A stretch of 64,000 nucleotides of DNA from CAZNXJ01 sp964577115. Lineage in GTDB: Bacteria > Planctomycetota > Planctomycetia > Pirellulales > Pirellulaceae. Numbering within the stretch: the stretch's first letter is position 1; each line of letters begins with the position of its first letter. Below the pieces are notes generated by a model, which saw only the letters and a list, made by a program, of their open reading frames with translations, was not told the origin of the DNA and made no database searches. Positions 55,832-64,000 of the stretch are shown one piece after another. A program made the position numbers and the translations under genes. Location: the NCBI GenBank assembly GCA_964577115.1, contig CAZNXJ010000006.1:62001-126000 (forward strand), in the 5' to 3' direction.

Positions 55832-57514
55832 CTACTCCTCCCGCGCCGGTTCCTCTGCAGATGTTTCGAGCAGCGATTCGCCGAGCGCTCGCCGGGCGCG
55901 CTGGACGTACTCGTCCAGCTCCGAGTGCTTACTGTACAGGTTGATGATGCTGCGCCAGATCCGCTCGGCCTCGCGCGACTTTCCATCCGCGTAAAGCGTG
56001 TCCGCGTCCGCTAGCCGCTCCTCGAGAAACGCGCGCCGCTGTTCGGCCAGGTTGCCTTCGCCTTGCAGCTCGGCCGCATTGCGCCGCGCGATGTTCCGGT
56101 ACGGCCGGTTTTCGTCCGTATCCGGCAGCAGGTCGATCATGCTCTCGTACTTTTCGAGAGCTGCCAGTTTATCGCCGAATTGCTGAAACTCGCGCGCCTC
56201 GGCCAGCAGCCGTTCGCCTTCGTTGTCGAGCGTCCGGCCTAGTTTCAGTTTGATCTCGAGCCGCCGGATCGCCGCGTCCATGTCCATTTCGTCGAGGATC
56301 TCGCGGGCTTGCGCGGCAAACTGTCCGTTAGGAAAACGGCTGAGCAGGGGCTCCAGGTACTGTTCGCGCGCGCGGCGCTGGTCGGTTACCTCGCCGCTGG
56401 CCAGTAGGGCTTCGGCCCGTCGAAATAGTTTTTCTTCGCTCGGCGGCCAAAGCGCCCAGGCCGAGGCGCCCATGACGACGAGCAGGCAGAGGGCCAGGAA
56501 CCAGACGCGTTCATAGAACGGCGTCCCATCGTCCACGCGCGCCTTGCGTTTGCGCTGCTTTTTACCCAGGACGCGCGCCGCTTCGCGCCGGTCGACCGAA
56601 GTCTTGAGCGCGCTAAGCCCGCTCGTCGCATGCTCGGCGACTCCGACCCCCTCGACAATCTTTTTTTGCATTTCCTCCAGCGCGATGCGGACGGCGGCCA
56701 TGGAGTGGGGACGCCGCTGCGGATCCTTCTCGAGCATCTGGTGGATGAGGCTGTCGAGCCAGATCGGGCATTCCAGCGCCTGCCGCGAGACGCGGTCGGG
56801 CGCCTCGGAGCGATGCTGCTCGGCAAGCTGTTCGATCGTCGAGCCGTTAAACGGCGGCTTGCCGGTCACCATTTCGAAAAGAATACAACCGAGCGCGTAC
56901 ATATCGCACTTCGGCGTGATCGACGGGGGATCCTCCCACTGCTCCGGCGCGAGATACCGCGCGCTGTAGGGCGTGCGCCCCGCAGAACTTTGGAAGGCCG
57001 GGTGCTTGTGCCGCTGGTCCCGGAAATCGGAGACCAGCACGCGTCCATCGTCGGCTACCAGGATCTTGTCAGTCGTCAGCGCCTCGTGCACCACACCCTG
57101 CTCGTGCGCGTACTCGAGCGCCGCCGCGATCTGTAGCGCGTACTCGACGACCGTCTCCCAAGCCAGTCGCCCGCGGCGCTTCAGGATCGATGCGACCGAT
57201 TCGCCGCGTATCAGCTCGTACGCGAGAAAGCCGCGCTTGTCCTCCATGCCGCCGCCGAAGCAACGCACGATGTTCGGGTGGCGCAGCGCTTTGAGTTGTT
57301 CCCATTCCAGCGAGAAAGCCAGCCGCGCTTCCTTGCCCGTGCCAAACGGTGCTGGAAAGACTTTTAGAGCGACGCTGCGCTGCTGCTGGACATGCACCGC
57401 GCGAAACATCGCATGCGAGCCCGACAGCTTTTCTTCAATGGCAAACGGTCCAAGTCGCGACATGTGTTTTTGGGGGTTCGGCCCGTCATACAAAGGCATT
57501 CCATGATGTTCCAT
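55832..57514 (-). CDS. Membrane Ser/Thr pseudokinase with C-terminal TPR-like region
   Basis: About 560 residues from the ATG at 57514 (MEHHGM; an ATG at 57499 is an alternative, and the frame is open further upstream). The kinase fold (about 20-285) is clear: VALKVF with Lys51, YLAPEQW (189-191) and CDMYALGCILFEMVTGKPPF. The catalytic HRDLKPxN is HEALTTDK (143-150), without the Asp and Asn. DFG is DFR (163-165), and the glycine loop is GSHAMF. It therefore cannot phosphorylate by the usual mechanism. One transmembrane helix (about 337-356) leads to ~200 helical residues of TPR character outside. It is probably an ATP-binding or scaffold protein; its neighbours are the RraA-like and DUF1549/DUF1553 genes. 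Confidence 0.87.
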   Translation of the reverse strand: MEHHGMPLYDGPNPQKHMSRLGPFAIEEKLSGSHAMFRAVHVQQQRSVALKVFPAPFGTGKEARLAFSLEWEQLKALRHPNIVRCFGGGMEDKRGFLAYELIRGESVASILKRRGRLAWETVVEYALQIAAALEYAHEQGVVHEALTTDKILVADDGRVLVSDFRDQRHKHPAFQSSAGRTPYSARYLAPEQWEDPPSITPKCDMYALGCILFEMVTGKPPFNGSTIEQLAEQHRSEAPDRVSRQALECPIWLDSLIHQMLEKDPQRRPHSMAAVRIALEEMQKKIVEGVGVAEHATSGLSALKTSVDRREAARVLGKKQRKRKARVDDGTPFYERVWFLALCLLVVMGASAWALWPPSEEKLFRRAEALLASGEVTDQRRAREQYLEPLLSRFPNGQFAAQAREILDEMDMDAAIRRLEIKLKLGRTLDNEGERLLAEAREFQQFGDKLAALEKYESMIDLLPDTDENRPYRNIARRNAAELQGEGNLAEQRRAFLEERLADADTLYADGKSREAERIWRSIINLYSKHSELDEYVQRARRALGESLLETSAEEPAREE

Positions 57515-57881
57515 CCCGCTGCTTGAAGGATCTACCTCGCCATTGTAGATAAGCGCCCCGGGATTTTTATTCCAAATTCGTGCGGAGGGTTCTGGTGCAG
57601 GGCGCAACGTGCACGGTGCGGGGCTCGGGACTGTCGTCACCCCAGGATCTCTGCGTGCCCATCGAGAAATTCGCCTGAACCCCGGCCTCGGAACGCTGAA
57701 TTCGGCGCTCCTGCCGCCCATTTAGTCCCCCTCTTTTCGCTATTGACCCTGGTTTTCTGGAGCTTTAACATATCGACTGGCTTTGATGCGTTGATGCCTA
57801 CCTGCAACGCCTGCGGTATTTGCCCACCTTGCCGCACTCGCCGGTTACCCAAATCGGCCACGAACCCTGAAGGATTTCGAC
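57515..57881. other. Divergent intergenic region
   Basis: 367 bases between the pseudokinase gene and the DUF1549/DUF1553 gene at 57882. The part near the latter is unusually AT-rich for the window (about 57725-57780). No clear -35/-10 pair is recognised. GAAGGAT at 57868-57874 is the ribosome-binding site for the plus-strand gene. Confidence 0.4.
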
Positions 57882-60743
57882 ATGAAGGGTCGCAGATTTA
57901 TCTCTCGCGTGCTGCCGTATGGGATACTGGGGCTCGTGATGGTTGTTCTTGCCGGGGCGACCAGCGCCCCGGCTCAATCGCTGCACGAGCGGATTGATGC
58001 ATTGGTCGAAGCGGCTCATGTTGGCCCGCCGGCCCGGCTGGCCAACGACGCCGAATTCCTGCGGCGCGTCTCGCTCGATCTGCTCGGTCGAATTCCCACA
58101 TCCGACGAGGCCCGCGCGTTCTTCGACGACACCTCGCCGGACAAACGTACGGCGCTCGTCGACCGGTTGCTGAACAGCCCTGAGCACGTAAGTCACATGG
58201 CGACCGTGCTCGACATCATGCTCATGGAGCGGCGCCGCGGCCGGCAGGTAGATGGCGGCGAGTGGCGTCAGTACCTGTATGACGCGTGGGCGAGCAACAA
58301 GCCGTTCAATGAATTGGCGAGCGAGATTCTGGCGGCGGACGGCACGGACGAGAAGCGTCGCGCCGCGGCCAAGTTCTATCTTGACCGCGAAGCAGAACCG
58401 AACCTGCTGACGCGCGATGTGGGGCGGATGTTCTTTGGGATGGATCTCCAGTGCGCGCAGTGCCACGACCATCCGCTTATCGCCGATTACCTCCAGTCTG
58501 ACTATTACGGCCTGTTCGCGTTCTTCAGCCGCACGTCGCTGTTCGTGGATGAAAGTGACGAGAAGAAAAAAGCCTATCTTGCGGAATCGGCGGAGGGCGA
58601 CGTAACGTTCAAGTCGGTGTTTACCGAAGAGGAAGGTGCAACGGGACCACGCTTGCCGGGTGGCGAAGAGCTCGAAGAGCCGGTCTTTGCCAAAGAGGAT
58701 GCCTACCTGGTAAAGCCCGATAAGAACGTTCGCAGCGTGCCGAAATACAGTCGCCGTCAGCGGCTGGCTGAGGAGATCGCACGCGGCGGCAATCTCGCGT
58801 TCAACCGCAACATCGTCAACCGCATGTGGGCGCTGGTCATGGGCCGCGGGCTCGTCGATCCAGTCGACCTGCACCACTCGGACAATCCGCCCGTGCATGC
58901 CGAGCTACTCGATATGCTCGCCGCCGAACTACCGGCGATGAACTATAACCTGCGAGCGCTACTGCGCGAGATTATCTTGTCGCGCACGTACCAGCGTTCG
59001 TTCGAGCCGCCGGCGGATTGGTACGCGGCGACGCAGACTGCGTCGGCCGCGGCGACGGAGCTTGAGACGGAGCTGGCCGAAGCGAACGCGCGTGTCGAGG
59101 CGGCGAGCGCGGCGCATAGCGAGGCGCGTAAGGCGCTGAGCGCCAAGCGCGCGGAGTTCGCACCGCAGCGCGAGGCGTACGATGCGGCGCGTTTGGCGGC
59201 GGCGGAAGCCGAAGCCGCTCATCGGGCAGCCGAGCAGGCTCTGGCGGCGTCCCGTCAGCAGATCGAAGCAAAGCAACCGGTGCTCGACGCCGTGCAAGCA
59301 GCCGCGCAGGCATCGCAGGCAGCGGCTGAGAAGCTGCCGGATGCCGCGGAAGCATCGGCGGCGGCCGCGAAGTTTAAGGAGCATGCCGATAAGCTCGCGG
59401 CCGAGCTGGCGACACTGACGGCGGCCGTACCCGAACAAGAGAAGGCGCTGGCCGAGAAGGCAGCTGCTCTCGCCGCTGCTCAGCAGTCGCTCGCCACTGC
59501 CACGGAAGCGTGGCAGCCAGCGGCCGCTGAGCTTGCTGCGCTCCGCCAGCAAGTGGTGGCGGCGGCGGAAGCCGAACGCGTCGCGAACAACGAACGGTTG
59601 GTGATTCAGCGCCGCTACGCGACCGCGCAGGTTGCCGCCAACGCTGTGCCGGTGCTCGGTGAAGCACAAGCGGCCGCGCAGACCGTGGCGCAGCTCGAGA
59701 GCCAGCTCGCTGGGGTGCAGGCCCAAATCGCGCAGCTCGAATCGCAGCGAGCTGAACGGCAGTCAGCGCTCGTCGCCGCTCAGCAGACGCACGCCGCTCA
59801 CAAGGAAAAACTAGCCGAATTGAATACCCAGCTGACCGCGCGCCGTTCGGCTCACGAGCTTTTGGTCGTCGCGGTGGACCGTGTGCGCGAAGCCTCGGTG
59901 ACGTTGCCGAGTGACCGCGAACTGGCGGGGGCCGTCGAGTTACTGGTCGAACACCAGCAGCGTCTGACGACTGCGTCGTTGGACACCGAACGCCAGGTGG
60001 CCGATGGCCAGACGCAGCTGGAAGCCCTGGCCGCGGCTGAGAACGAAGCGGCCGCTGCCGTTCAGCAAGTCGAATCGCAGCTGGCGGCCGCACGGCAAGC
60101 GGCCGTACAGCTCGACGAGCAACTCGCGGCGGCGCGCGTCACGGCCGAAGAGAAAGCGGCGGCGGTTCCCGAAACGCTCGAGAAGCTGGAGCAGTCCTGG
60201 ACCGAACAGCTCGCACTTGCGCCGCTGGAACCGCTTACTCCCGAGCAGCTCGGTTGGAGCATCCTCGAGGCGACCGGCGTGCTTATCAATTACCGGGTTG
60301 CGACGGAGGCGGAGTTGAAAGCAAAGCCGGAGATGGCCAGCTTGTCGCCCGAGCAGTTCGCGGTCGAGCTGGAGAAGGCCGTCCGGGGCAAGCTGAGGCC
60401 GGCGATCGGTGAATTCATTCGCCTGTTTGGTGCGGGTGCCGGCCAGCCGCAGGACACGTTTTTTGCGACCGTCGATCAAGCACTGTTTCTGGCAAATGGG
60501 GATTCGCTGCGTTCGTGGCTCGCGCCGTCCGGCCAGAATCTTGTCGCGCGGCTCGCCAATGTCGAGGATCCCGCGCAGCTGACCGAAGAACTCTATCTGT
60601 CCGTATTCACACGCCGGCCGACAGACGAGGAAACGCAGTTCGTGACTGCCGCCTTGGCGGAGCACCCCGAGAATCGAAGCGAAGTGCTACAGGAGCTGGC
60701 GTGGGGCCTGATCACGTCGGCCGAGTTCCGTTTCCGTCCGTAG
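57882..60743 (+). CDS. DUF1549/DUF1553 protein with a large coiled-coil insertion
   Basis: 953 residues, with a signal peptide (VLPYGILGLVMVVLAGATSAPAQS) and GAAGGAT upstream. DUF1549 (about 30-215) includes the heme-type CAQCHDH at 191-197. DUF1553 starts near 270 (NLAFNRNIVNRMWALVMGRGLVDP). Its usual run is broken after FEPPADWYAATQ (about residue 380): an Ala/Glu/Gln-rich coiled coil of about 380 residues (roughly 385-767) intervenes before DUF1553 resumes with LTPEQLGWSILEATGV. No N-terminal PSCyt1 CxxCH is present, unlike the 51061 protein. DUF1501 follows 96 bp downstream. It is periplasmic; the rod could reach across the periplasm or mediate oligomers. Confidence 0.9.
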   Translation: MKGRRFISRVLPYGILGLVMVVLAGATSAPAQSLHERIDALVEAAHVGPPARLANDAEFLRRVSLDLLGRIPTSDEARAFFDDTSPDKRTALVDRLLNSPEHVSHMATVLDIMLMERRRGRQVDGGEWRQYLYDAWASNKPFNELASEILAADGTDEKRRAAAKFYLDREAEPNLLTRDVGRMFFGMDLQCAQCHDHPLIADYLQSDYYGLFAFFSRTSLFVDESDEKKKAYLAESAEGDVTFKSVFTEEEGATGPRLPGGEELEEPVFAKEDAYLVKPDKNVRSVPKYSRRQRLAEEIARGGNLAFNRNIVNRMWALVMGRGLVDPVDLHHSDNPPVHAELLDMLAAELPAMNYNLRALLREIILSRTYQRSFEPPADWYAATQTASAAATELETELAEANARVEAASAAHSEARKALSAKRAEFAPQREAYDAARLAAAEAEAAHRAAEQALAASRQQIEAKQPVLDAVQAAAQASQAAAEKLPDAAEASAAAAKFKEHADKLAAELATLTAAVPEQEKALAEKAAALAAAQQSLATATEAWQPAAAELAALRQQVVAAAEAERVANNERLVIQRRYATAQVAANAVPVLGEAQAAAQTVAQLESQLAGVQAQIAQLESQRAERQSALVAAQQTHAAHKEKLAELNTQLTARRSAHELLVVAVDRVREASVTLPSDRELAGAVELLVEHQQRLTTASLDTERQVADGQTQLEALAAAENEAAAAVQQVESQLAAARQAAVQLDEQLAAARVTAEEKAAAVPETLEKLEQSWTEQLALAPLEPLTPEQLGWSILEATGVLINYRVATEAELKAKPEMASLSPEQFAVELEKAVRGKLRPAIGEFIRLFGAGAGQPQDTFFATVDQALFLANGDSLRSWLAPSGQNLVARLANVEDPAQLTEELYLSVFTRRPTDEETQFVTAALAEHPENRSEVLQELAWGLITSAEFRFRP

Positions 60744-60787
60744 TGTAAGTTGTTTCGCACGGAAGTTGTTGGTTGAATTAAGACTCG

Positions 60788-60806
60788 GCGAGCCGCAGCG
60801 GCTCGC
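60788..60806. terminator. Hairpin inside the DUF1549-DUF1501 operon
   Basis: GCGAGCCGC (60788-60796) and GCGGCTCGC (60798-60806) form a GC-rich hairpin in the 96-bp intergenic region, with no T-tract. It may act as an attenuator or protect upstream mRNA, lowering expression of the second gene. Confidence 0.4.
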
Positions 60807-60839
60807 GATGGTTGCTTAGCCTGGAAGGAGCAAACTCCC

Positions 60840-62135
60840 ATGAAATGCAGTTACGCATGCGGCTCGATCGAGCATCGAATGGCCCGACGGCAGTTTCTGG
60901 GAGGCATGGTGGCCGGCGGCGCCGGCCTCATGGTGGGCGGCATCAGTGCGCTGGCTCGTCCGGCCGCGGCCAAGCAGCTTGCGCGCGATCAGAAACGCGT
61001 GCTCGTCTTCGTCATGTATGGTGGCTTGAGCCAGCTGGAAAGTTGGGACCCGAAACCGGGGACGCCCACCGGTGGGCCGTTCCGTGCGATCCCGACGTCC
61101 GTGCCCGGCATACACATCAGCGAGCTCTTGCCGCATACCGCCAAGCAGATGCACCACCTGGCGCTGGTGCGCAGTGTGAACACGGCCGAGGACGATCACG
61201 GCAAGGGCATGTACCTGATGCGGCACGGCCGCCGGCAGACGCCCGCTGCGGATTATCCGGAAATCGGTGCGGTCGCCGCGAAGGCGCTCGAAGAAAACGC
61301 CGATCCCTCGCTGCCAGGCCACATTCAGATCGTGTCGGGCGGTGGCGGTGGTCGCAACAATGATGCGGCGTACCTTGGCCCGCGGTACGCAAGCATCGTG
61401 CTGGGCGACGGCCAGCCGCCGAAGAACTCGGCGCTGCCCGAAGGCCTTTCGTCGGAAGCAGATCTACGGCGCCAGCAGTTCCGCCGCGCGGCGAACGAGG
61501 CGTTTCTCAAGCGCCGGCGCACGGCGCTGACGGACGCATACACCTACAACTACGAGCAGGCGCTCCAGTTGATGGAGCGCCGCCACGTGTTTGATCTAAG
61601 CAAAGAATCGGAGAAGGATCTCGAGCGTTACGGCAAGCATGACTTTGGCCGCCACTGCCTGCTGGCTCGGCGGCTGCTCGAGCATGGCATCACCTATGTG
61701 CAGGTCGCGCATTCAAACTACGACACGCACAACGAGAATTTCATTTTCCACATCGAGCAGCTGGGCGAGTTCGACCGGCCGTTCGCCACGCTAATTTCCG
61801 ATCTCGCCGACCGCGGCATGCTCGAGAGCACGCTGGTGGTGGTGCTGAGCGAGTTCGGGCGCACGCCGAACATTAATCTCTACTACGGCCGCGACCACTG
61901 GAGCCGAGCCTGGTCGGTGTGTATGGCCGGCGCGCGGGTGCAGCCGGGCGCGGTCATCGGCAAGACGAACGAGAATGGCACCGAGGTGGTGGATCGGCAG
62001 GTCGATCATGCCAACCTGTTCCACACGTATCTACAAGCGGTCGGTGTCGATTCGCTCGGTCACTTCGACATCGGCGGCCGTCCTATTCCGATCGCCGATC
62101 CCGCCTCCGAGCCGATTAGCGAATTGCTGGCATGA
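60840..62135 (+). CDS. DUF1501 protein, Tat-exported (second copy)
   Basis: 431 residues, with GGAAGGAG upstream. The twin-arginine-like leader MARRQFLGGMVAGGAGLMVGG (about residues 14-34) is followed by VLVFVMYGGLSQLESWDPKPG, LPHTAKQMHHLALVRSV and, near residue 335, VVVLSEFGRTPNINLYYGRDHW: the family's alkaline-phosphatase-like metal motifs. It is the partner of the coiled-coil DUF1549/DUF1553 protein upstream. Exported; substrate unknown. Compared with the copy at 53636 it is shorter and has different loops, so it likely acts on a different target. Confidence 0.93.
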   Translation: MKCSYACGSIEHRMARRQFLGGMVAGGAGLMVGGISALARPAAAKQLARDQKRVLVFVMYGGLSQLESWDPKPGTPTGGPFRAIPTSVPGIHISELLPHTAKQMHHLALVRSVNTAEDDHGKGMYLMRHGRRQTPAADYPEIGAVAAKALEENADPSLPGHIQIVSGGGGGRNNDAAYLGPRYASIVLGDGQPPKNSALPEGLSSEADLRRQQFRRAANEAFLKRRRTALTDAYTYNYEQALQLMERRHVFDLSKESEKDLERYGKHDFGRHCLLARRLLEHGITYVQVAHSNYDTHNENFIFHIEQLGEFDRPFATLISDLADRGMLESTLVVVLSEFGRTPNINLYYGRDHWSRAWSVCMAGARVQPGAVIGKTNENGTEVVDRQVDHANLFHTYLQAVGVDSLGHFDIGGRPIPIADPASEPISELLA

Positions 62136-62305
62136 CCGCCGGTTTTACGCGCTTGCGACCCGAACGATGCCTCCTGGGTAGCTTGCCGCGATACCGGAGC
62201 GGAGCGTCGCGGCGCCACCGCCGCGCCGCTCTGCTTCCGGCTGAATGCGTTGACGGCTCGGGCCGTTGGCGCGGCGGAAAGCGTGCGCCGCGCGTCGCGG
62301 GGCTC

Positions 62306-63358
62306 TTAGAATTTGCCGTCGCGCGCTTCGAAATGCGTGGGTTTATCGAGCAGCGGACCGCCGCGCTGGATCCATTCGGTCGTCCATGCGATCATCTGTT
62401 CGGTGCTCGTGGGCGGAGTACCCAACAGGGCGTGCCCATGGCGGCCGTCACTGAGCAGCGCTTCGCCTAACTCTTCGCCCCGAAATACAGGCTCGCGGCC
62501 GAGCGCCTGGCCCATCGTTTCAGCCACCTCGCGGACCCGCAGCTTGTCGGCTCCGGCAATGTTGATGATCTTCGCCGGTGAAGCACATTGCTTCAGAGCC
62601 ATCAGTGCCATGGCGTTTGCATCGCGCTGCCAGATGACATTCACGTGGCTCATCGCCAGGTCAATCGGCTCGCCTTGCTGCACTTTGCGCGCGATATCGA
62701 CGAGCACCCCGTAGCGCAATTCGGTGGCATAGTTCAGCCGCAGGATGGCGGTGGGAGTCTGGCGCGTGCGGCTGAAGTACTGGAGCATCCGTTCGCGGCC
62801 GAGCGTCGTCATGGCGTATTCACCAACCGGTCGCGGCTCATCTTCTTCGCGCGAGCCATGCGAGGTGACGGGAACGAGTCCGTACACGTTGCCGGTGGAG
62901 AACGCGGCGATGCGGCTGTTTGGATAGCGCCGGCAGGCGAGCGTCGGCAGCCAGCAGTTCATGGCCCAAGTCACATCCGGCGCCGACGTCGCGCCGAATT
63001 TATAGCCGGCCATGTACACGACATTGGGGCAGTCCGGTAGCTTCTCCCACGCGGATTCGTCGAGCAAATCGCAGGCAACCGTCTCGATGTTCCACGCGGT
63101 CAATTGCTCGCGCAGCCCGCTCGATGAAAACCGGCTCACTCCGATGATGCGCCGCGCGACGCCCGCAGCATCGCTCGCTCGGCGCGCCATGCGCGCGAGC
63201 GTCGGGCCCATCTTGCCGCCGACGCCGAGCACGATTAGGTCGCCTTCCAGTTCGGCCAGCGCGCTGATTAGCGCTTCGGTCGGCCGGCTCAGTTGCTCCT
63301 CCAGTTCCTCGACCGTTTGCGGGCAACGCTCGGCCGCAGACGCATCCGCCGTGTTCAT
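62306..63358 (-). CDS. NAD-dependent epimerase/dehydratase-like protein
   Basis: About 350 residues from the ATG at 63358 (MNTADASAAERCPQT), chosen because GGAG lies 6 nt upstream; the frame extends 12 codons further. The Rossmann motif is LGVGGKMG (44-51), later NVVYMAGYKFG and AAFSTGNVYG. The catalytic YxxxK of short-chain dehydrogenases reads YAMTT (181-185), so the Lys is replaced by Thr; enzymatic activity may be lost or use another residue. The C-terminal substrate half resembles sugar-nucleotide epimerases. It is cytosolic. The neighbouring glycosyltransferase gene is separate and upstream on the same strand. Confidence 0.82.
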   Translation of the reverse strand: MNTADASAAERCPQTVEELEEQLSRPTEALISALAELEGDLIVLGVGGKMGPTLARMARRASDAAGVARRIIGVSRFSSSGLREQLTAWNIETVACDLLDESAWEKLPDCPNVVYMAGYKFGATSAPDVTWAMNCWLPTLACRRYPNSRIAAFSTGNVYGLVPVTSHGSREEDEPRPVGEYAMTTLGRERMLQYFSRTRQTPTAILRLNYATELRYGVLVDIARKVQQGEPIDLAMSHVNVIWQRDANAMALMALKQCASPAKIINIAGADKLRVREVAETMGQALGREPVFRGEELGEALLSDGRHGHALLGTPPTSTEQMIAWTTEWIQRGGPLLDKPTHFEARDGKF

Positions 63359-63551
63359 GACTATCTCCATGGCCGACGAACGTCGGCTTCGCAAGGTTCC
63401 GCCTCAAGGACAATCACCGGGTTTGCCGTTCAGTATGTTGTAGCAGCGGAACAAGGCAATCGGTGATCGGTGCGCGAAGTAGTTAAGTAGCGCGGCGGAG
63501 GAGTCCGGAGCGAGCGGTGTCTAGCGGTCGAATGGTGCCGAATGCGAGCGG

Positions 63552-64000
63552 CTACGCAGCGTGACTGGTGCGCCAGGGCGCCGAGTTCAGGACGTGTTCG
63601 CAGGCCTGGCAGGCGTGTTCGACGGTAATCATCCGCATCGCTTCGTTGCCCGCGCGGCGCCTCTGTTTGCGGCTCCCGTGCTGGTAGCGGACTTGCAACG
63701 CGACATGATGCAGGCCGTACGGCCCACAGTCCTCGGGGCGAGTGGCGCCGTACAGTGCGACGCATGGAGCACCGCATGCCGCGGCGATGTGCATGGGACC
63801 GGTGTCCGAGCCGACAAACAGTTGGGCCTGGCGCACGAGTGCTACGAGTTCGGACAAGGTCGTCGGCGGCGCGATGCGGACTGCGCTGCCCGCCTCGGCG
63901 GCGATCTGGTCGGCCCACGCTTTTTCTTGCTCACCAGCCCAGACCACGATCGATTGCAGATCATGCTGGTCGGCCAGATAGCGGCACACCGCTGCATACC
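63552..64000 (-). CDS. Glycosyltransferase family 9 (heptosyltransferase-like), partial
   Basis: About 150 C-terminal residues; the frame stays open to the end of the window, so the N-terminus lies outside. The GT9 C-terminal half is recognised from SIVVWAGEQEKAWADQI, TLSELVALVRQAQLFVGSDTGPMHIAAACGAPCVALYGATRPEDCGPYG, the donor-binding region typical of ADP-heptose:LPS heptosyltransferases. Such enzymes build the lipopolysaccharide core. A Cys-rich tail (HACQACEHVL) lies near the C-terminus. It ends at 63552, about 190 bp before the start of the epimerase-like gene on the same strand. Confidence 0.88.
   Translation of the reverse strand, partial: YAAVCRYLADQHDLQSIVVWAGEQEKAWADQIAAEAGSAVRIAPPTTLSELVALVRQAQLFVGSDTGPMHIAAACGAPCVALYGATRPEDCGPYGLHHVALQVRYQHGSRKQRRRAGNEAMRMITVEHACQACEHVLNSAPWRTSHAA

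Noticed and set aside
57798..58898. 366-codon minus-strand open frame
   Set aside because: Antisense to the start of the DUF1549/DUF1553 gene; no recognisable product.
1..64000. CRISPR arrays, tRNA, rRNA, insertion sequences or phage genes
   Set aside because: No regularly spaced repeats, cloverleaf-like sequences, transposase or phage proteins were recognised.

Overview
The window is GC-rich and almost certainly chromosomal DNA of a planctomycete, probably of the Pirellula lineage (Planctomycetota). The evidence is the gene set: two paired DUF1549/DUF1553 'planctomycete cytochrome' and DUF1501 genes, two large secreted proteins with a membrane-bound-dehydrogenase propeller, HEAT repeats and a C-terminal CxxCH heme domain (the Pirellula/Verrucomicrobium type), ECF sigma factors beside Ser/Thr kinases, a DUF1559-like protein and a 1987-residue polytopic membrane protein. 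Most genes stand alone or in short operons. I found no tRNA, rRNA, CRISPR array, insertion sequence or phage gene.

Layout. 1-4.5 kb: a small secreted protein, then both subunits of an archaeal-type DNA topoisomerase VI. 4.5-13.2 kb: an ECF sigma factor with a membrane Ser/Thr kinase, then the giant membrane protein. 13.2-20.1 kb: a secreted dehydrogenase/HEAT/heme protein, an unrecognised gene, and an ECF sigma factor followed by a membrane anti-sigma-like protein fused to a DUF1559-like domain. 21-26.6 kb: housekeeping genes, namely a methyltransferase, thymidylate synthase and dihydrofolate reductase, then EF-P with both enzymes of its beta-lysylation pathway (epmA, epmB), and a phosphoesterase. 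26.7-39.3 kb: a ceramidase-like protein, a glycosyltransferase, a second dehydrogenase/HEAT/heme protein, a TIM-barrel isomerase, a ferredoxin, lysA, a secreted protein, infA and a Cys/Met-metabolism PLP enzyme.

39.5-44.7 kb: the most unusual block. Three collinear genes encode a double-GAF membrane-fusion protein, a second periplasmic adaptor, and a PqqD-like/M50 metalloprotease/HlyD fusion. No ABC or RND pump gene is adjacent. This looks like a signal-sensing peptide-processing or export machine and is my best candidate for an undescribed system.

44.8-50.7 kb: a SUKH-domain protein, a LarA/DUF2088-like protein, an MlrC-like M81 peptidase and a Tat-exported SELENBP1/methanethiol oxidase homologue. 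51-63.4 kb: two DUF1549/DUF1553 + DUF1501 pairs around an RraA-like protein and a membrane pseudokinase. The second DUF1553 region is split by a coiled coil of about 380 residues. An epimerase-like gene follows, and the window ends inside a family-9 glycosyltransferase.

Some genes clearly work together: top6B/top6A form one enzyme; efp/epmA/epmB form one modification pathway; thyA/folA form the thymidylate-folate cycle; each ECF factor pairs with its adjacent kinase or anti-sigma protein; each DUF1549/1553 protein pairs with its DUF1501 partner.
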